Origin: Propionibacterium sp.
GTDB taxonomy: Bacteria > Actinomycetota > Actinomycetes > Propionibacteriales > Propionibacteriaceae
Length of the DNA stretch: 64,000 nt
Reading direction: 5' to 3'
Assembly (NCBI GenBank): GCA_012517405.1
Contig: JAAYVB010000030.1
Span: 62,001-126,000, forward strand
Both the position numbers and the translations under genes were made by a program. Positions 20,850 through 29,107 of this stretch are shown here, piece after piece (position 1 is the stretch's first letter; every line of letters begins with the position of its first letter). Below the pieces are notes generated by a model. That model ran no database searches and was not told the DNA's origin. It saw only the letters and a program-made list of their open reading frames with translations.

Positions 20850-21137
20850 ATGAGTAACGAGACGAAGGATCTGTCGACCGCCGATCTGGCGGCGCTGATC
20901 GAGAAGCTGAGCAAGCAGGTCGAAGAACTGGACGCCGAGGTCACCCGGCTGAAGGCGAGCCGTCCGATTCCGGAGGCAGATCTGCTGGCAATCGCGGCCG
21001 CAGCGGCGGCCTACATGGGCTACAAGGGCACCGTGAAGGCGGTCAGCTACGCCAGTCATACGGCATGGAGCGCGGCGAGCCGTCGCAGCCGGACCACCAA
21101 TAACTCGCGGGGCACGATGCCGGTGGCATCGTTGTGA
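20850..21137 (+). CDS. Small protein between the 12S and 1.3S genes, similar to decarboxylase small-subunit tails
   Basis: A 95-residue protein with a good AGGAG box before ATG 20850, 8 bp after the 12S stop. Residues 8-35 look like a short coiled coil (LAALIEKLSKQVEELDAEV). The following stretch IPEADLLAIAAAAAAYMGYK resembles the alanine-rich segment seen near the end of gamma/delta-type small subunits of biotin-dependent decarboxylases. No membrane helix is evident. Its position inside the operon suggests a role in assembly or stability of transcarboxylase. That role is inference. Confidence 0.75.
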   Translation: MSNETKDLSTADLAALIEKLSKQVEELDAEVTRLKASRPIPEADLLAIAAAAAAYMGYKGTVKAVSYASHTAWSAASRRSRTTNNSRGTMPVASL

Positions 21138-21173
21138 CCGGTGTCCAGTTGATGAACTGAAAGAGGAATGACA

Positions 21174-21536
21174 ATGCGTCTCAAGATGACAGTCAACGGC
21201 ACCGAGTACGTCGTTGATGTGGAAGCCGAGCAGGAGGTTCGGGCCGTTCCGGCGCCGATCGTCATTGGCGGCGGGCCGGGTTCGGCCCCCACGCCCACGA
21301 CGGCCTCCGTGCCGGGTGCTGCTGCCAACGCGATCACTGCGCCGCTCGCCGGTTCGGTGGCCCGCATCCTGGTGAAGGAGGGTGACAAGGTCGACGCCGG
21401 CCAGGTCGTCATCGTCCTCGAAGCCATGAAGATGGAGACCGAGATCACCGCGCCGACTGCCGGCACTGTGGACTCGGTTCTGGTCGAGGTGCGCGAGGCC
21501 GTCCAGGGTGGCCAGGCTCTGGTCACGCTCGCCTGA
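21174..21536 (+). CDS. Methylmalonyl-CoA carboxytransferase 1.3S biotinyl subunit
   Basis: A 120-residue biotin carboxyl carrier that shuttles CO2 between the 12S and 5S sites. The N-terminal segment MRLKMTVNGTEYVVDVEAEQ matches the 1.3S docking region. An Ala/Pro/Gly hinge follows, then the biotinyl domain with EAMKMETEI, whose central lysine is biotinylated. I chose ATG 21174 because AAAGAGG lies 7 nt upstream; the ATG at 21168 is too close to that box. It ends the operon and is followed by a very strong hairpin. Confidence 0.95.
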   Translation: MRLKMTVNGTEYVVDVEAEQEVRAVPAPIVIGGGPGSAPTPTTASVPGAAANAITAPLAGSVARILVKEGDKVDAGQVVIVLEAMKMETEITAPTAGTVDSVLVEVREAVQGGQALVTLA

Positions 21537-21551
21537 GCCTTCAGTAGTTTG

Positions 21552-21597
21552 ATCAGCAGGGGCTGGTCGTCCATGCGGACGACCAGCCCCTGCTGAT
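21552..21597. terminator. Strong terminator after the transcarboxylase operon
   Basis: A perfect 21-bp stem (21552-21572 with 21577-21597) with a 4-nt loop lies 16 bp after the 1.3S stop codon. It separates the operon from a convergent SDR gene. Confidence 0.85.
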
Positions 21598-21684
21598 GTT
21601 GCGGCCAGGATGCCACCGCTGCTCGGCGGCTCGATCTGGGTGAACCCGCGGGGCCCACCCAGATCGTTTCAGTCCCGGATCGTT

Positions 21685-22446
21685 TCAGTCGCGGGCGACC
21701 TTCCAGTTCGCCGCCTGAGCGCGCGGCCTGATCACCAGCCGGTCGATGTTGACGTGTTCGGGCAGCGTGGCGATCCAGCGGACGGCTTCCGCGATGTCGG
21801 TGGCCACCAGCGGCTCGGCTACCCCGGCATACACCGCGTCCGCCCTGGCCTGATCGCCGCCGAAGCGCACCAGTGAGAACTCGTCGGTGTGCACCATGCC
21901 GGGACTGACCTCACAGACCCGGATCGGGCGGCCGGCCAGTTCGAGACGCAGAGAGCCGGCCATGAAGCGTTCGGCCGATTTGACGCCGCAGTAACCGCCG
22001 CCACCCTCGTAGGCGGTCTCGGCCGCGGTCGAGGTGATGAAGATGAACGCACCGTGCGCGGCCTCGACGGCCCCCAGCAGAGCCTGGGTGACGCGCAACG
22101 TGCCGGCGACATTGATCTGGTACATCCGCTCCCAGTCGGCGACGTCGGCCGTCTCGATGGGATCCTGGCCCACCGCACCGCCGGCATTGTTGAGGACCAC
22201 GTCGCAGCGGGGCCCGACGGCAGCGGCCAGCGCATCCACCTGGTCCTGATCGGTGACATCGCACGCGATGGCTACGCCATCGATCTGGTCGGCGAGTTCG
22301 GTGAGCCGGTCGATGCGCCGCGCCGCGCAGAACACCTTGAATCCGTCACCCGCCAGGGCACGGGCGCTGGCGGCACCGATGCCGCTGGATGCGCCGGTGA
22401 CGACGGCGATTTTTCGATCATCGTGAGAAGAAGCGAGAGCAGCCAT
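21685..22446 (-). CDS. Short-chain dehydrogenase/reductase
   Basis: A 253-residue Rossmann-fold NAD(P)-dependent oxidoreductase of the classical SDR type. The cofactor loop TGASSGIGAASARAL is at about residues 18-32, the NNAGG motif follows, and the catalytic YCGVK (YxxxK) is present. RRIDRL after the second strand favours NADP(H). The closest general type is the YdfG-like 3-hydroxy acid dehydrogenase group. No ribosome-binding site is obvious before ATG 22446. It is monocistronic and the substrate is unknown. Confidence 0.85.
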   Translation of the reverse strand: MAALASSHDDRKIAVVTGASSGIGAASARALAGDGFKVFCAARRIDRLTELADQIDGVAIACDVTDQDQVDALAAAVGPRCDVVLNNAGGAVGQDPIETADVADWERMYQINVAGTLRVTQALLGAVEAAHGAFIFITSTAAETAYEGGGGYCGVKSAERFMAGSLRLELAGRPIRVCEVSPGMVHTDEFSLVRFGGDQARADAVYAGVAEPLVATDIAEAVRWIATLPEHVNIDRLVIRPRAQAANWKVARD

Positions 22447-22512
22447 GGGCCCATTGTCCCACAGCGTTGCTGGCGGGTATCGGCCGCGGATGCTCGTCCG
22501 CCGTGCTCGCGC

Positions 22513-23628
22513 CTACTTGGTCGCGTTGGGCAGCCAGACCGCGGACCATCCGATGATCGGCTCGTGCCAGCTGTCGGCGGGCACGTTGATCGACATCAGG
22601 CCGACACCGGTGCTGGCACCGTTGCTGTAAATCATGCCGTCACCCGCGTACATGGCGACGTGGCCGTAGGGGTTGCCGACGGGGCCACCGTCGTACCAGA
22701 TGAGCGCGCCGACCGGGATGTCGCTCATGTCGGTGTGCATCATGCCTGCGGCGGAGACCACAGCCGCCGCGTCCTGGGCGCTGGCGATGCCTGCGCTGGT
22801 GTAGCCGTAGAACGCGGAGACCAGAGCCAGGCACATGTTGCCGTAGTTCTGGTTGCCGACCATCGACTGGGCAGTCGCGATGGCCTCGGCGGGCGTCTTG
22901 GGGGCGCGCTGGCCGGGAGCGAAGACTCCCTCGATGCTCGGCTCGGCGGTGAGCGCCATCACGGGCTGGCTGGCAGCCATCTCCCTGAGGTCGGGACGAG
23001 CGCTGTCGCGGGTGACCATGTCGACGCGGGAGGCGACGTGGGCCTTCTGGTCGGCCGTGGCGAAGATCGCGTCCGGGTTGATGATGTCGCTCGCGGAAAC
23101 GGCCTGAACCGACATTCCTACGCCGGTGAAGGTGATCGCGGCGGCCAGTCCGAGGATGCCCATGGTGCTGCGACGGCGGCGAACGCGCCGGGCGACGAAA
23201 GCGCTCGGTTCGGGGGCGAGGGTGGATCCGACTGCCAGGATGGCGGTGGTCTCGAGTGCCTCGGTGGCGGGCTCGGCTTCGGCTGCCTGCGCGGCACGCA
23301 GCGCCTCGGCGGCGCGGGCCACCGGTCCGGCGATGGCGGCGACGAGCACGGCGCTCTGCGCAGCGGCGACCGGGTCCATGGCCCGGCGCGCCTGGCAGCG
23401 GCGAGCGGCGGCGAACTCATCAATGGTGATGTCATCGGTGGTGCCGATCAGCCCACGGCGAGCGCCGGCGCTGCCAGCCGGGGTGTGGGGCAGGGCGCGG
23501 GTCGCGGTGTAAGCCAACGAACGCGCGGGGGTGTGGGTCTGAGAATGTGTCGCCAGATATGGGAACGAGTCAGTCTCTCCGGGAATCTGATCGCCCGCTT
23601 CTACCACCAGGGCCCTTGCTGCAGCCAT
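22513..23628 (-). CDS. NlpC/P60-family cell-wall peptidase with long N-terminal region
   Basis: A 371-residue protein starting at ATG 23628, chosen because GAGGAAAA lies just upstream. A cytoplasmic N-terminal region of about 150 residues, Ala-rich and low in complexity, leads to a basic stretch (RRVRRRR) and one helix (MGILGLAAAITFTGVGM) that acts as a signal anchor. The C-terminal domain contains the catalytic Cys in GNMCLALVSAFYG and His in NPYGHVAMYAGDG. It probably cleaves peptidoglycan stem peptides at the cell surface. The core is a shortened or CHAP-like variant, so the exact subfamily is uncertain. Confidence 0.8.
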   Translation of the reverse strand: MAAARALVVEAGDQIPGETDSFPYLATHSQTHTPARSLAYTATRALPHTPAGSAGARRGLIGTTDDITIDEFAAARRCQARRAMDPVAAAQSAVLVAAIAGPVARAAEALRAAQAAEAEPATEALETTAILAVGSTLAPEPSAFVARRVRRRRSTMGILGLAAAITFTGVGMSVQAVSASDIINPDAIFATADQKAHVASRVDMVTRDSARPDLREMAASQPVMALTAEPSIEGVFAPGQRAPKTPAEAIATAQSMVGNQNYGNMCLALVSAFYGYTSAGIASAQDAAAVVSAAGMMHTDMSDIPVGALIWYDGGPVGNPYGHVAMYAGDGMIYSNGASTGVGLMSINVPADSWHEPIIGWSAVWLPNATK

Positions 23629-23726
23629 ATTTTTCCTCGACAACCCAACTTCGGGTTGTTTGCGCAACCCATCACGCTTGATTGATCCTTCACAGAAACT
23701 GAGAGAACCCCTCGGTTTCTTAAGGA

Positions 23727-23755
23727 ATCTTAAGGTCTTGTTCGCGAAAGGGCAA
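23727..23755 (-). promoter_or_regulatory. Sigma-70-type promoter of the NlpC/P60 gene
   Basis: On the minus strand TTGCCC (23755-23750) and TAAGAT (23732-23727) are separated by exactly 17 bp. Transcription from about 23720 would give a leader of about 90 nt. A 7-bp hairpin (23640-23646 with 23653-23659) lies just before the ribosome-binding site. Confidence 0.6.
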
Positions 23756-23889
23756 ACCGAGATGCCGTGATGGGCGGCTGTGGGTTGCTGTGAACCCGTC
23801 GGACGCCGGTTCCGGGGCTTGCCAGAGCGCAATCCGAGATCCTTGGCGTTCGGCGTTCACGGACCGGTTCGCGTCGTTAGGATTACCCC

Positions 23890-24639
23890 ATGACCTACAA
23901 GCTCATCCTGCTCCGCCACGGCGAGAGCGAATGGAACTCCCTCAATCTGTTCACCGGCTGGGTGGACGTCGACCTGACCGAAAAGGGTGTTGCAGAGGCC
24001 AAGCGCGGTGGCGAACTGCTGGCCGAGCAGGACCTGCTGCCCGACAAGCTGCATACCTCCTTGCTGCGTCGTGCGATTCACACGGCGTACCTCGCGTTGG
24101 ACAACTGCGACCGGCACTGGATCCCCGTGGAGCGTTCCTGGCGGCTCAACGAGCGTCACTACGGTGCCCTGCAGGGCCTCAACAAGGCGGACACCCTTGA
24201 GAAGTACGGTCAGACGCAGTTCATGCAGTGGCGCCGCAGCTACGACGTTCCGCCGCCCCTGCTCGACGAGGACTCCAAGTACTCGCAGTTCAATGATGTG
24301 CGTTACGCCGACATCCCCGCCGATGAGCGTCCCCGCACCGAGTGCCTCAAAGATGTCGTCGCCCGTATGCTGCCGTACTGGGAGTCGGCCATCAAGCCCG
24401 ACCTGGTCGCCGGCAAGACCGTGCTGGTCGCGGCACACGGCAATTCGCTGCGCGCGCTGGTCAAGCATCTCGATGAAATCTCGGACGAGGACATCGCGGC
24501 GCTCAATATCCCCACCGGCATCCCGCTGTACTACGAGCTGGACGACGATTTCCAGCCGCTGGTCAGGGGCGGTCGCTACCTGGATCCCGAGGCTGCCGAA
24601 GCGGGCCAGAAGGCGGTCGCCAATCAGGGTAAGAAGTAG
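23890..24639 (+). CDS. gpmA: 2,3-bisphosphoglycerate-dependent phosphoglycerate mutase
   Basis: A 249-residue glycolytic enzyme that interconverts 3- and 2-phosphoglycerate. The phosphohistidine motif [10 protein letters not shown] is at residues 7-16, [11 protein letters not shown] follows, and the second catalytic histidine is in [15 protein letters not shown]. The length and motifs are those of the dPGM type. AGGA precedes ATG 23890. It lies upstream of the phoU/senX3/regX3 group, a neighbourhood also seen in mycobacteria (gpm1-senX3-regX3), although here a kinase gene and phoU come between. Confidence 0.96.
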   Translation: MTYKLILLRHGESEWNSLNLFTGWVDVDLTEKGVAEAKRGGELLAEQDLLPDKLHTSLLRRAIHTAYLALDNCDRHWIPVERSWRLNERHYGALQGLNKADTLEKYGQTQFMQWRRSYDVPPPLLDEDSKYSQFNDVRYADIPADERPRTECLKDVVARMLPYWESAIKPDLVAGKTVLVAAHGNSLRALVKHLDEISDEDIAALNIPTGIPLYYELDDDFQPLVRGGRYLDPEAAEAGQKAVANQGKK

Positions 24640-24662
24640 CCGTATAGCACTGATCACACTTG

Positions 24663-24705
24663 AAGGGGGAGGGACCCGGTCGGACGGCCGGGTCCCTCCC
24701 CCTTT
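24663..24705 (+). terminator. Terminator after gpmA
   Basis: A 17-bp stem (24663-24679 with 24688-24704) with an 8-nt loop ends in TTT. It lies 23 bp after the gpmA stop codon, with A residues leading the 5' arm. Confidence 0.8.
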
Positions 24706-24845
24706 GTCGTCGTCCGGTCTTGGCTAGCTATATCGCAGCTCGTCAGCGGTTTCGACCCGGTCGGATTCCGGACTGTGCACCGCGTGTCGAGGTCGCCGTT
24801 CGACTACTTTTGGTCTACGACAACGTATTCAGAAGGGTCTCGAAC

Positions 24846-25838
24846 ATGACTGAGTCGCAGCCGACGCCACTGGTCGTCACCTTCACAGCCAATCCCAGCA
24901 TCGACCGGACGATCGCGCTGGACGCGGAGTTGCGCCGCGGCGAGGTACAGCGAGCGGTATCCATCACCGAACAGGCCGCTGGCAAGGGCATCAACGTCGC
25001 GCGGGTCGTTGCGGCGTCCGGATACCAGGTGAGCGCGGTCTGTGCCGGGCTGGACGAGCAGTACAGCATGCTCGCCGCCCGCTCGGCTGAGCCGCTGCCG
25101 ATCCAGGGCATTCAGCTGGGCGCCGGGCAGCATGTGCGTGGCAATACCACCGTCACCGAGCCCAGCGGTGTCACCACCAAACTGAACGGGCCCGGGCCGG
25201 TGCTCAGCGCGAATCAGGTCGCCGAGGCATCGTTGCTGCTGATGGACGCGGCAGAGGGCGCCTCCTGGGTGGCGCTGTCGGGGTCATTGCCTCCGGGTGC
25301 GCCGGTGGACTGGTATGCGCGACTGGTGGACGGGCTGCACGCTACTGGCGCCAAGATCGCCGTTGACACCTCGGACGCCAGCCTGGACGCGGTACTGGCC
25401 GCATTGCCGGTCGGTTCGTTCGACCTCATCAAGCCCAATTCCGATGAACTGGCACAGCTCACCGGCGGCGACGCGGCCGCCTTCGAGCGGGCTGCCAAGG
25501 CCGGTGAGCTCGATGAGATCGTGGACGCGGCCACCGCGCTGCACGCCCGTGGTATCGCCAATGTGCTGGTCACCCTCGGCGGCTCCGGCGCAGTACTGGT
25601 CACTGCCGAGGGCGCCTGGTATGCCACCGCGCCGCGGATCACCGTGGCCAGCACGGTGGGCGCGGGCGACTCGTCGGTCGCCGGGTTCATCCTCGCCGAT
25701 GTGGCGGGCAAGTCGTCGTCCGAGGCCTTGGCCAGCGCGGTCGCGTACGGCTCGGCGGCAGCGTCCCTGCCCGGCACCACGCTGCCTCGTCCCGAAGATC
25801 TGCCCGCCGATCCGGTGGTCTGCACCCGGCTGCGATAG
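24846..25838 (+). CDS. 1-phosphofructokinase/6-phosphofructokinase-2-type PfkB kinase
   Basis: A 330-residue PfkB-family kinase of the hexose-phosphate branch (FruK, LacC, PfkB). The N-terminal TANPSIDRTI and GKGINVARV motifs are typical of kinases acting on phosphorylated hexoses or tagatose 6-phosphate. The C-terminal STVGAGDSSVAG motif has the catalytic Asp. ATG 24846 is preceded by GAAGG; the in-frame extension upstream crosses the gpmA terminator and was discarded. No fructose PTS genes adjoin it, so its sugar phosphate is unresolved. Confidence 0.85.
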   Translation: MTESQPTPLVVTFTANPSIDRTIALDAELRRGEVQRAVSITEQAAGKGINVARVVAASGYQVSAVCAGLDEQYSMLAARSAEPLPIQGIQLGAGQHVRGNTTVTEPSGVTTKLNGPGPVLSANQVAEASLLLMDAAEGASWVALSGSLPPGAPVDWYARLVDGLHATGAKIAVDTSDASLDAVLAALPVGSFDLIKPNSDELAQLTGGDAAAFERAAKAGELDEIVDAATALHARGIANVLVTLGGSGAVLVTAEGAWYATAPRITVASTVGAGDSSVAGFILADVAGKSSSEALASAVAYGSAAASLPGTTLPRPEDLPADPVVCTRLR

Positions 25839-25955
25839 CTCCGCCAACGCTCGAACCCGACCCGCAAGCTCGCCAACGCCCGCTGCCGCAGCCACCCGCC
25901 CACAAGAACGCAAGCGTCTGTTACCTAGCGGACGGGGGCAGGAAGAGCGAGCGGT

Positions 25956-26621
25956 CTAGGTGGACGGCCAGTTCTCGCCCTCGGGCAGGTCACCGGTGAT
26001 GATGTAGATGATGCGGCGTCCCATGGCGACCGCATGGTCGGCGATCCGCTCGTAATAGCGTCCCAACAGTGCGACATCGACGGCGCTCTCGACCCCGCCG
26101 GTCCAGTCATCGCCGAGGATCACCCGGAACTGTTCGCTGCGCAGTTCGTCCATCACCTCGTCATCTTCGGCGAGCTCCCTGGCGTCTTCGAGGTTGCGCT
26201 CGGCCAGCACCCGACCGACATTGCCCACCATGTCCTGGGCGACCCGCGACATCTGCCTGAAGTTGTCGTTGAGTGCTTCCGGCACCGCGTGCTCCGGGTA
26301 TCGCAGTCGCGCGATCTTGGCCACATGCGCCGCCAGATCGCCCATCCTCCCCAGCGCGGCCACCATCTGGATGACCGCGACCAGGGTGCGCAACTCGCCG
26401 GCCACCGGCGCCTGCCGCGCCAAGATGGTGAATGTGCGCATTTCGAGCTCGTCATGCATCACATCGATGCGGGTGTCCCCGCTGATGACCCGTTCAGCCA
26501 ACTGCAGGTCGGCATCCAGTAGCGCCCGGGTGGCGTCCCGCACGGCGATCTGGATACTGTCAGAAATCACGACCAGCTCGTTGACGACGCTTTCAAGGTC
26601 ACTCTGATAGATCTTGCGCAC
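25956..26621 (-). CDS. phoU: PhoU phosphate-signalling regulator
   Basis: A 221-residue all-helical protein with the tandem PhoU repeats, each built on E/D-rich metal-binding helices; VISGDTRIDVMHDELEMR and LLGRYYERIADHAVAMGRR are typical. It links the phosphate transporter to the sensor kinase and restrains signalling when phosphate is plentiful. It is transcribed divergently from the senX3/regX3-type pair, with a PHO-box-like element on its own strand in the shared region. The pst transporter genes are not in the window. Confidence 0.93.
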   Translation of the reverse strand: MRKIYQSDLESVVNELVVISDSIQIAVRDATRALLDADLQLAERVISGDTRIDVMHDELEMRTFTILARQAPVAGELRTLVAVIQMVAALGRMGDLAAHVAKIARLRYPEHAVPEALNDNFRQMSRVAQDMVGNVGRVLAERNLEDARELAEDDEVMDELRSEQFRVILGDDWTGGVESAVDVALLGRYYERIADHAVAMGRRIIYIITGDLPEGENWPST

Positions 26622-26693
26622 CTGATACCCCTCTTTAGATCCGTGTCCGACTCACGAAGGCACGTCAGCCCAGCATGCCCGACAGACCTGGCG

Positions 26694-26738
26694 CTTTGGT
26701 GAACTGTGAGTGAACTTCTCCGGTCTGGTTCACCTGGC
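26694..26738 (-). promoter_or_regulatory. PHO-box-like direct repeats between phoU and the sensor kinase gene
   Basis: On the minus strand two consecutive 11-nt units, GTTCACTCACA and GTTCACCAAAG, occupy 26715-26694. A further GTTCACC lies on the plus strand at 26728-26734. Direct repeats of GTTCACC in 11-nt units are the known PHO box of Streptomyces PhoP. The site would let the response regulator control phoU and its own operon. Confidence 0.7.
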
Positions 26739-26815
26739 ACTGCCAGTCGTGGACAACAACACTACTAGCGGGGTCCCATACGGTGTCCCGCGGCCGCCGG
26801 CCGATGCCGTCTGGC

Positions 26816-28006
26816 ATGATCGATGCTGTGGAGGTTGTGTTGGCTACCGTGCTCGGCCTGGCCGTCGGCCTGGCCGTCATACCGATGCTGAATTGGATCA
26901 AGAAGCGCTCCCGGGCCACCGCCGCCGACCTGTCGGAGCCAAGTCCCCAAGTCAGCGAGCAACTCCAGGTCGCCGTGGGACTGCTGCGGGCTGGCGCGCT
27001 GGTCGTCGGCCCCTATGACGAGGTGCTGCTGTCCAATCCGAGGGCCCGGACGCTGGGGCTGGTGCGCGGCAGCAGGGTCAGCCCGGAGGAACTGCTCGAC
27101 ATGGTCCGTGGGGTACGTCAGAGCGGCCAGTCGGTCGGTTCGGTGCTGAAGGGCCGCCGCGAGCCGGGCACTCCGGTGACCGAACTCGCCGTGCGGATCG
27201 CCGCGCTGGGCGAGGGCCTGGTCCTGATGATCGTCGACGATCGTTCTGCCCAGGTGCGCACCGACGAGATCAAACGCGACTTCGTCGGCAATGTCAGCCA
27301 CGAACTCAAGACCCCGGTCGGCGCCATCCGAGTGCTCGCCGAGGCCGTGGAGGACGCCTACGACGATCCCGAGGCCGTCCACCGATTCGCCATACGACTG
27401 ATCGCCGAAGCCGAACGGCTGAGCGAACTCATTCAGCAGATCATCGAACTGTCCCGGCTGCAGTCCGACGATCCGCTGCTGCAACCCGAGGTGGTCTCGG
27501 TGGACGAGGTCATCACCGATGCGATCAATAATCGCCGTGAGCTCGCCGAATCGCGCTCGGTCAACCTGTCCACGGCCGTGACTCCCGGCCTACGGGTGCT
27601 CGGTGACATGCGCCAGCTGACCAGCGCGGTGACGAACCTGATCGAAAACGCGATCAACTACTCCAATCTGGGTGCCCGGGTATCGGTGAGCAGTCGCGCC
27701 TGCACCGACGACGGCGACGATTTCGTCGAGATCGCCGTCTCCGACAACGGCATCGGCATCCCTCCCGAAGAGCTGGACCGCATCTTCGAGCGCTTCTACC
27801 GCGTCGACTACGCGCGCAGTCGTGCCGAGGGTGGCACCGGACTCGGCCTGGCGATCGTCAAACATGCCATCGGCGCCCATGGCGGCTCGGTGAACGTGTG
27901 GAGCAAGCCCGGCCAGGGCTCGACCTTCACGCTTCGGCTGCCCGCCTACGAAGAGATTCCAGCTGCGGCGACCGAGTCGCCGCTGACGACGAGAGGTACG
28001 TCGTGA
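26816..28006 (+). CDS. senX3: Phosphate-type sensor histidine kinase (SenX3/PhoR-like)
   Basis: About 396 residues. One N-terminal membrane helix (VEVVLATVLGLAVGLAVIPM) is followed by a PAS-like region. The HisKA motif VSHELKTPVGAIRVLAEAVE carries the phosphorylated His, and the ATPase core has the N-box (LIENAINYS), DNGIGIPPEEL and GGTGLGLAIVKHAI. This is the SenX3 layout. The start is uncertain: ATG 26816 is used, GTG 26783 and GTG 26828 are alternatives, and none has a clear ribosome-binding site. Its stop overlaps the regulator start by 4 nt (GTGA). Confidence 0.9.
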   Translation: MIDAVEVVLATVLGLAVGLAVIPMLNWIKKRSRATAADLSEPSPQVSEQLQVAVGLLRAGALVVGPYDEVLLSNPRARTLGLVRGSRVSPEELLDMVRGVRQSGQSVGSVLKGRREPGTPVTELAVRIAALGEGLVLMIVDDRSAQVRTDEIKRDFVGNVSHELKTPVGAIRVLAEAVEDAYDDPEAVHRFAIRLIAEAERLSELIQQIIELSRLQSDDPLLQPEVVSVDEVITDAINNRRELAESRSVNLSTAVTPGLRVLGDMRQLTSAVTNLIENAINYSNLGARVSVSSRACTDDGDDFVEIAVSDNGIGIPPEELDRIFERFYRVDYARSRAEGGTGLGLAIVKHAIGAHGGSVNVWSKPGQGSTFTLRLPAYEEIPAAATESPLTTRGTS

Positions 28007-28680
28007 CCCGCATTCTGATCGTTGAGGACGAGCAGTCCTACCGCGATGCCCTGTCGTACATGCTGCAACGGGAGGGCTTCGACGTCGCCGAGGCGGCCGA
28101 TGGCCAGTCCGGACTGTCCGAATTCGATCGCAACGGTGCTGATCTGGTGTTGCTCGACCTGATGATGCCCGGAATGAGTGGCACCGAGGTCTGCCGCCAG
28201 CTGCGCCTGCGGGGCAATGTCCCGGTCATCATGGTCACGGCCCGCGATTCGGAGATCGACAAGATCGTCGGCCTGGAGCTCGGCGCCGACGACTATGTGA
28301 CCAAGCCGTTCAGCCACCGCGAGCTGGTGGCCAGGATTCGCGCGGTGCTGCGCCGCGGACAAGAGGCGGAGTTGCTGCCGGAGGTCGTCGAGGTCGGCGA
28401 TGTGCGCATGGACATCGAGCGCCACGAGGTCTCGGTCAGCGGGCGGGCGGTGCGGCTGGCCCTCAAGGAGTTCGAGTTGCTCGAACTGCTGCTGCGCAAT
28501 GCCGGGCGGGTGATGACCCGCGCGCAATTGATCGACCGGGTCTGGGGCTCGGACTACGTGGGCGACACCAAGACGCTGGACGTGCACGTCAAGCGGCTGC
28601 GATCCAAGATCGAGCCCGACCCCGCGCGTCCGGTCAAGTTGGTGACCGTGCGTGGCCTCGGATACAAGTTCACCGGCTGA
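28003..28680 (+). CDS. regX3: OmpR/PhoB-family response regulator (RegX3/PhoP-like)
   Basis: A 225-residue regulator starting at GTG 28003 inside the kinase stop codon. The receiver domain has acidic residues E8/D9, the phosphoacceptor D52 in LLDLMMPGMSG, T79 in VTARD, and K102 in TKPF. The C-terminal winged helix contains LKEFELLELLLRNAGRVMTR and VHVKRLRSKIEPDP. D52 is also the phosphorylation site in mycobacterial RegX3. It probably binds the nearby PHO-box-like repeats to control phosphate uptake genes. Confidence 0.93.
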   Translation: MTRILIVEDEQSYRDALSYMLQREGFDVAEAADGQSGLSEFDRNGADLVLLDLMMPGMSGTEVCRQLRLRGNVPVIMVTARDSEIDKIVGLELGADDYVTKPFSHRELVARIRAVLRRGQEAELLPEVVEVGDVRMDIERHEVSVSGRAVRLALKEFELLELLLRNAGRVMTRAQLIDRVWGSDYVGDTKTLDVHVKRLRSKIEPDPARPVKLVTVRGLGYKFTG

Positions 28681-28681
28681 G

Positions 28682-28704
28682 CGGCCCAGCCAGAACGTGG
28701 GCCG
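28682..28704 (+). terminator. Possible terminator after the response regulator gene
   Basis: A 7-bp GC-rich stem (28682-28688 with 28698-28704) lies directly after the stop codon. There is no clear T tract. Confidence 0.35.
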
Positions 28705-28872
28705 GCATACCCGCAGCAGCGGTACGCAATCGCTGGGCATATTTCTGCCTTTCAGGCGCCCCGAATACTATTTCCCGGCCCTGAAACAGGGATATTGGAC
28801 GGTAGCCGGTGCTGACGACGATATCCGTGTTCATATGGTGAGACGGCGCTGTTTTCCGGGATGCGAAGAATG

Positions 28873-28878
28873 TACATT
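28873..28878 (+). promoter_or_regulatory. -10 element of the YeiH-unit cysteine leader
   Basis: TACATT lies 7 nt before the leader ATG at 28886, which puts the expected transcription start at or next to the A of the ATG. The -35 region is weak. An inverted repeat TTTCAGG/CCTGAAA (28750-28756 and 28780-28786) lies about 90 bp further upstream and may be an operator. Confidence 0.5.
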
Positions 28879-28885
28879 GACGGGC

Positions 28886-28969
28886 ATGAGCGTCCCTGCT
28901 CCCATTTCTATGGCATCTCTCGTGCTCCGCGGCTGTTGTTGTCGCCGGGGCGTTCTCGCCTGTCTCTGA
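28886..28969 (+). CDS. Cysteine-rich leader peptide upstream of the YeiH-family carrier
   Basis: A 27-codon ORF, probably leaderless, with no room for a ribosome-binding site. The N-terminal part is bland (MSVPAPISMASLVL). The C-terminal part is RGCCCRRGVLACL, with four cysteines in the last 11 residues, three of them consecutive. The 3' end of the ORF is followed by 138 nt of untranslated sequence before the next ORF. Hairpins there include 29025-29038 and a 5-bp GC stem near 29075 followed by AATTCTT. In mycobacteria such leaderless polycysteine ORFs act as cysteine-responsive attenuators: ribosome stalling on Cys codons under cysteine limitation allows downstream expression. The same role is inferred here. 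Confidence 0.72.
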   Translation: MSVPAPISMASLVLRGCCCRRGVLACL

Positions 28970-29107
28970 CCGGCTCGCCAGGCTCGGCGATCAGCCGCAT
29001 CTGAGCCCATTTCCCGTAATGAACCGCCTGTTGGCGGGTGTGTGCATTTGCCATCATTGCGCCCCAGCGTGCCAGCACGCAATTCTTCACACAAAGGAAG
29101 CATTTCC

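Noticed and set aside
23629-23720. Possible c-di-AMP (ydaO) riboswitch in the leader of the NlpC/P60 gene
   Set aside because: Such riboswitches often precede cell-wall hydrolase genes in actinobacteria, but this leader is only about 90 nt and lacks the conserved core. Only a simple hairpin is visible.
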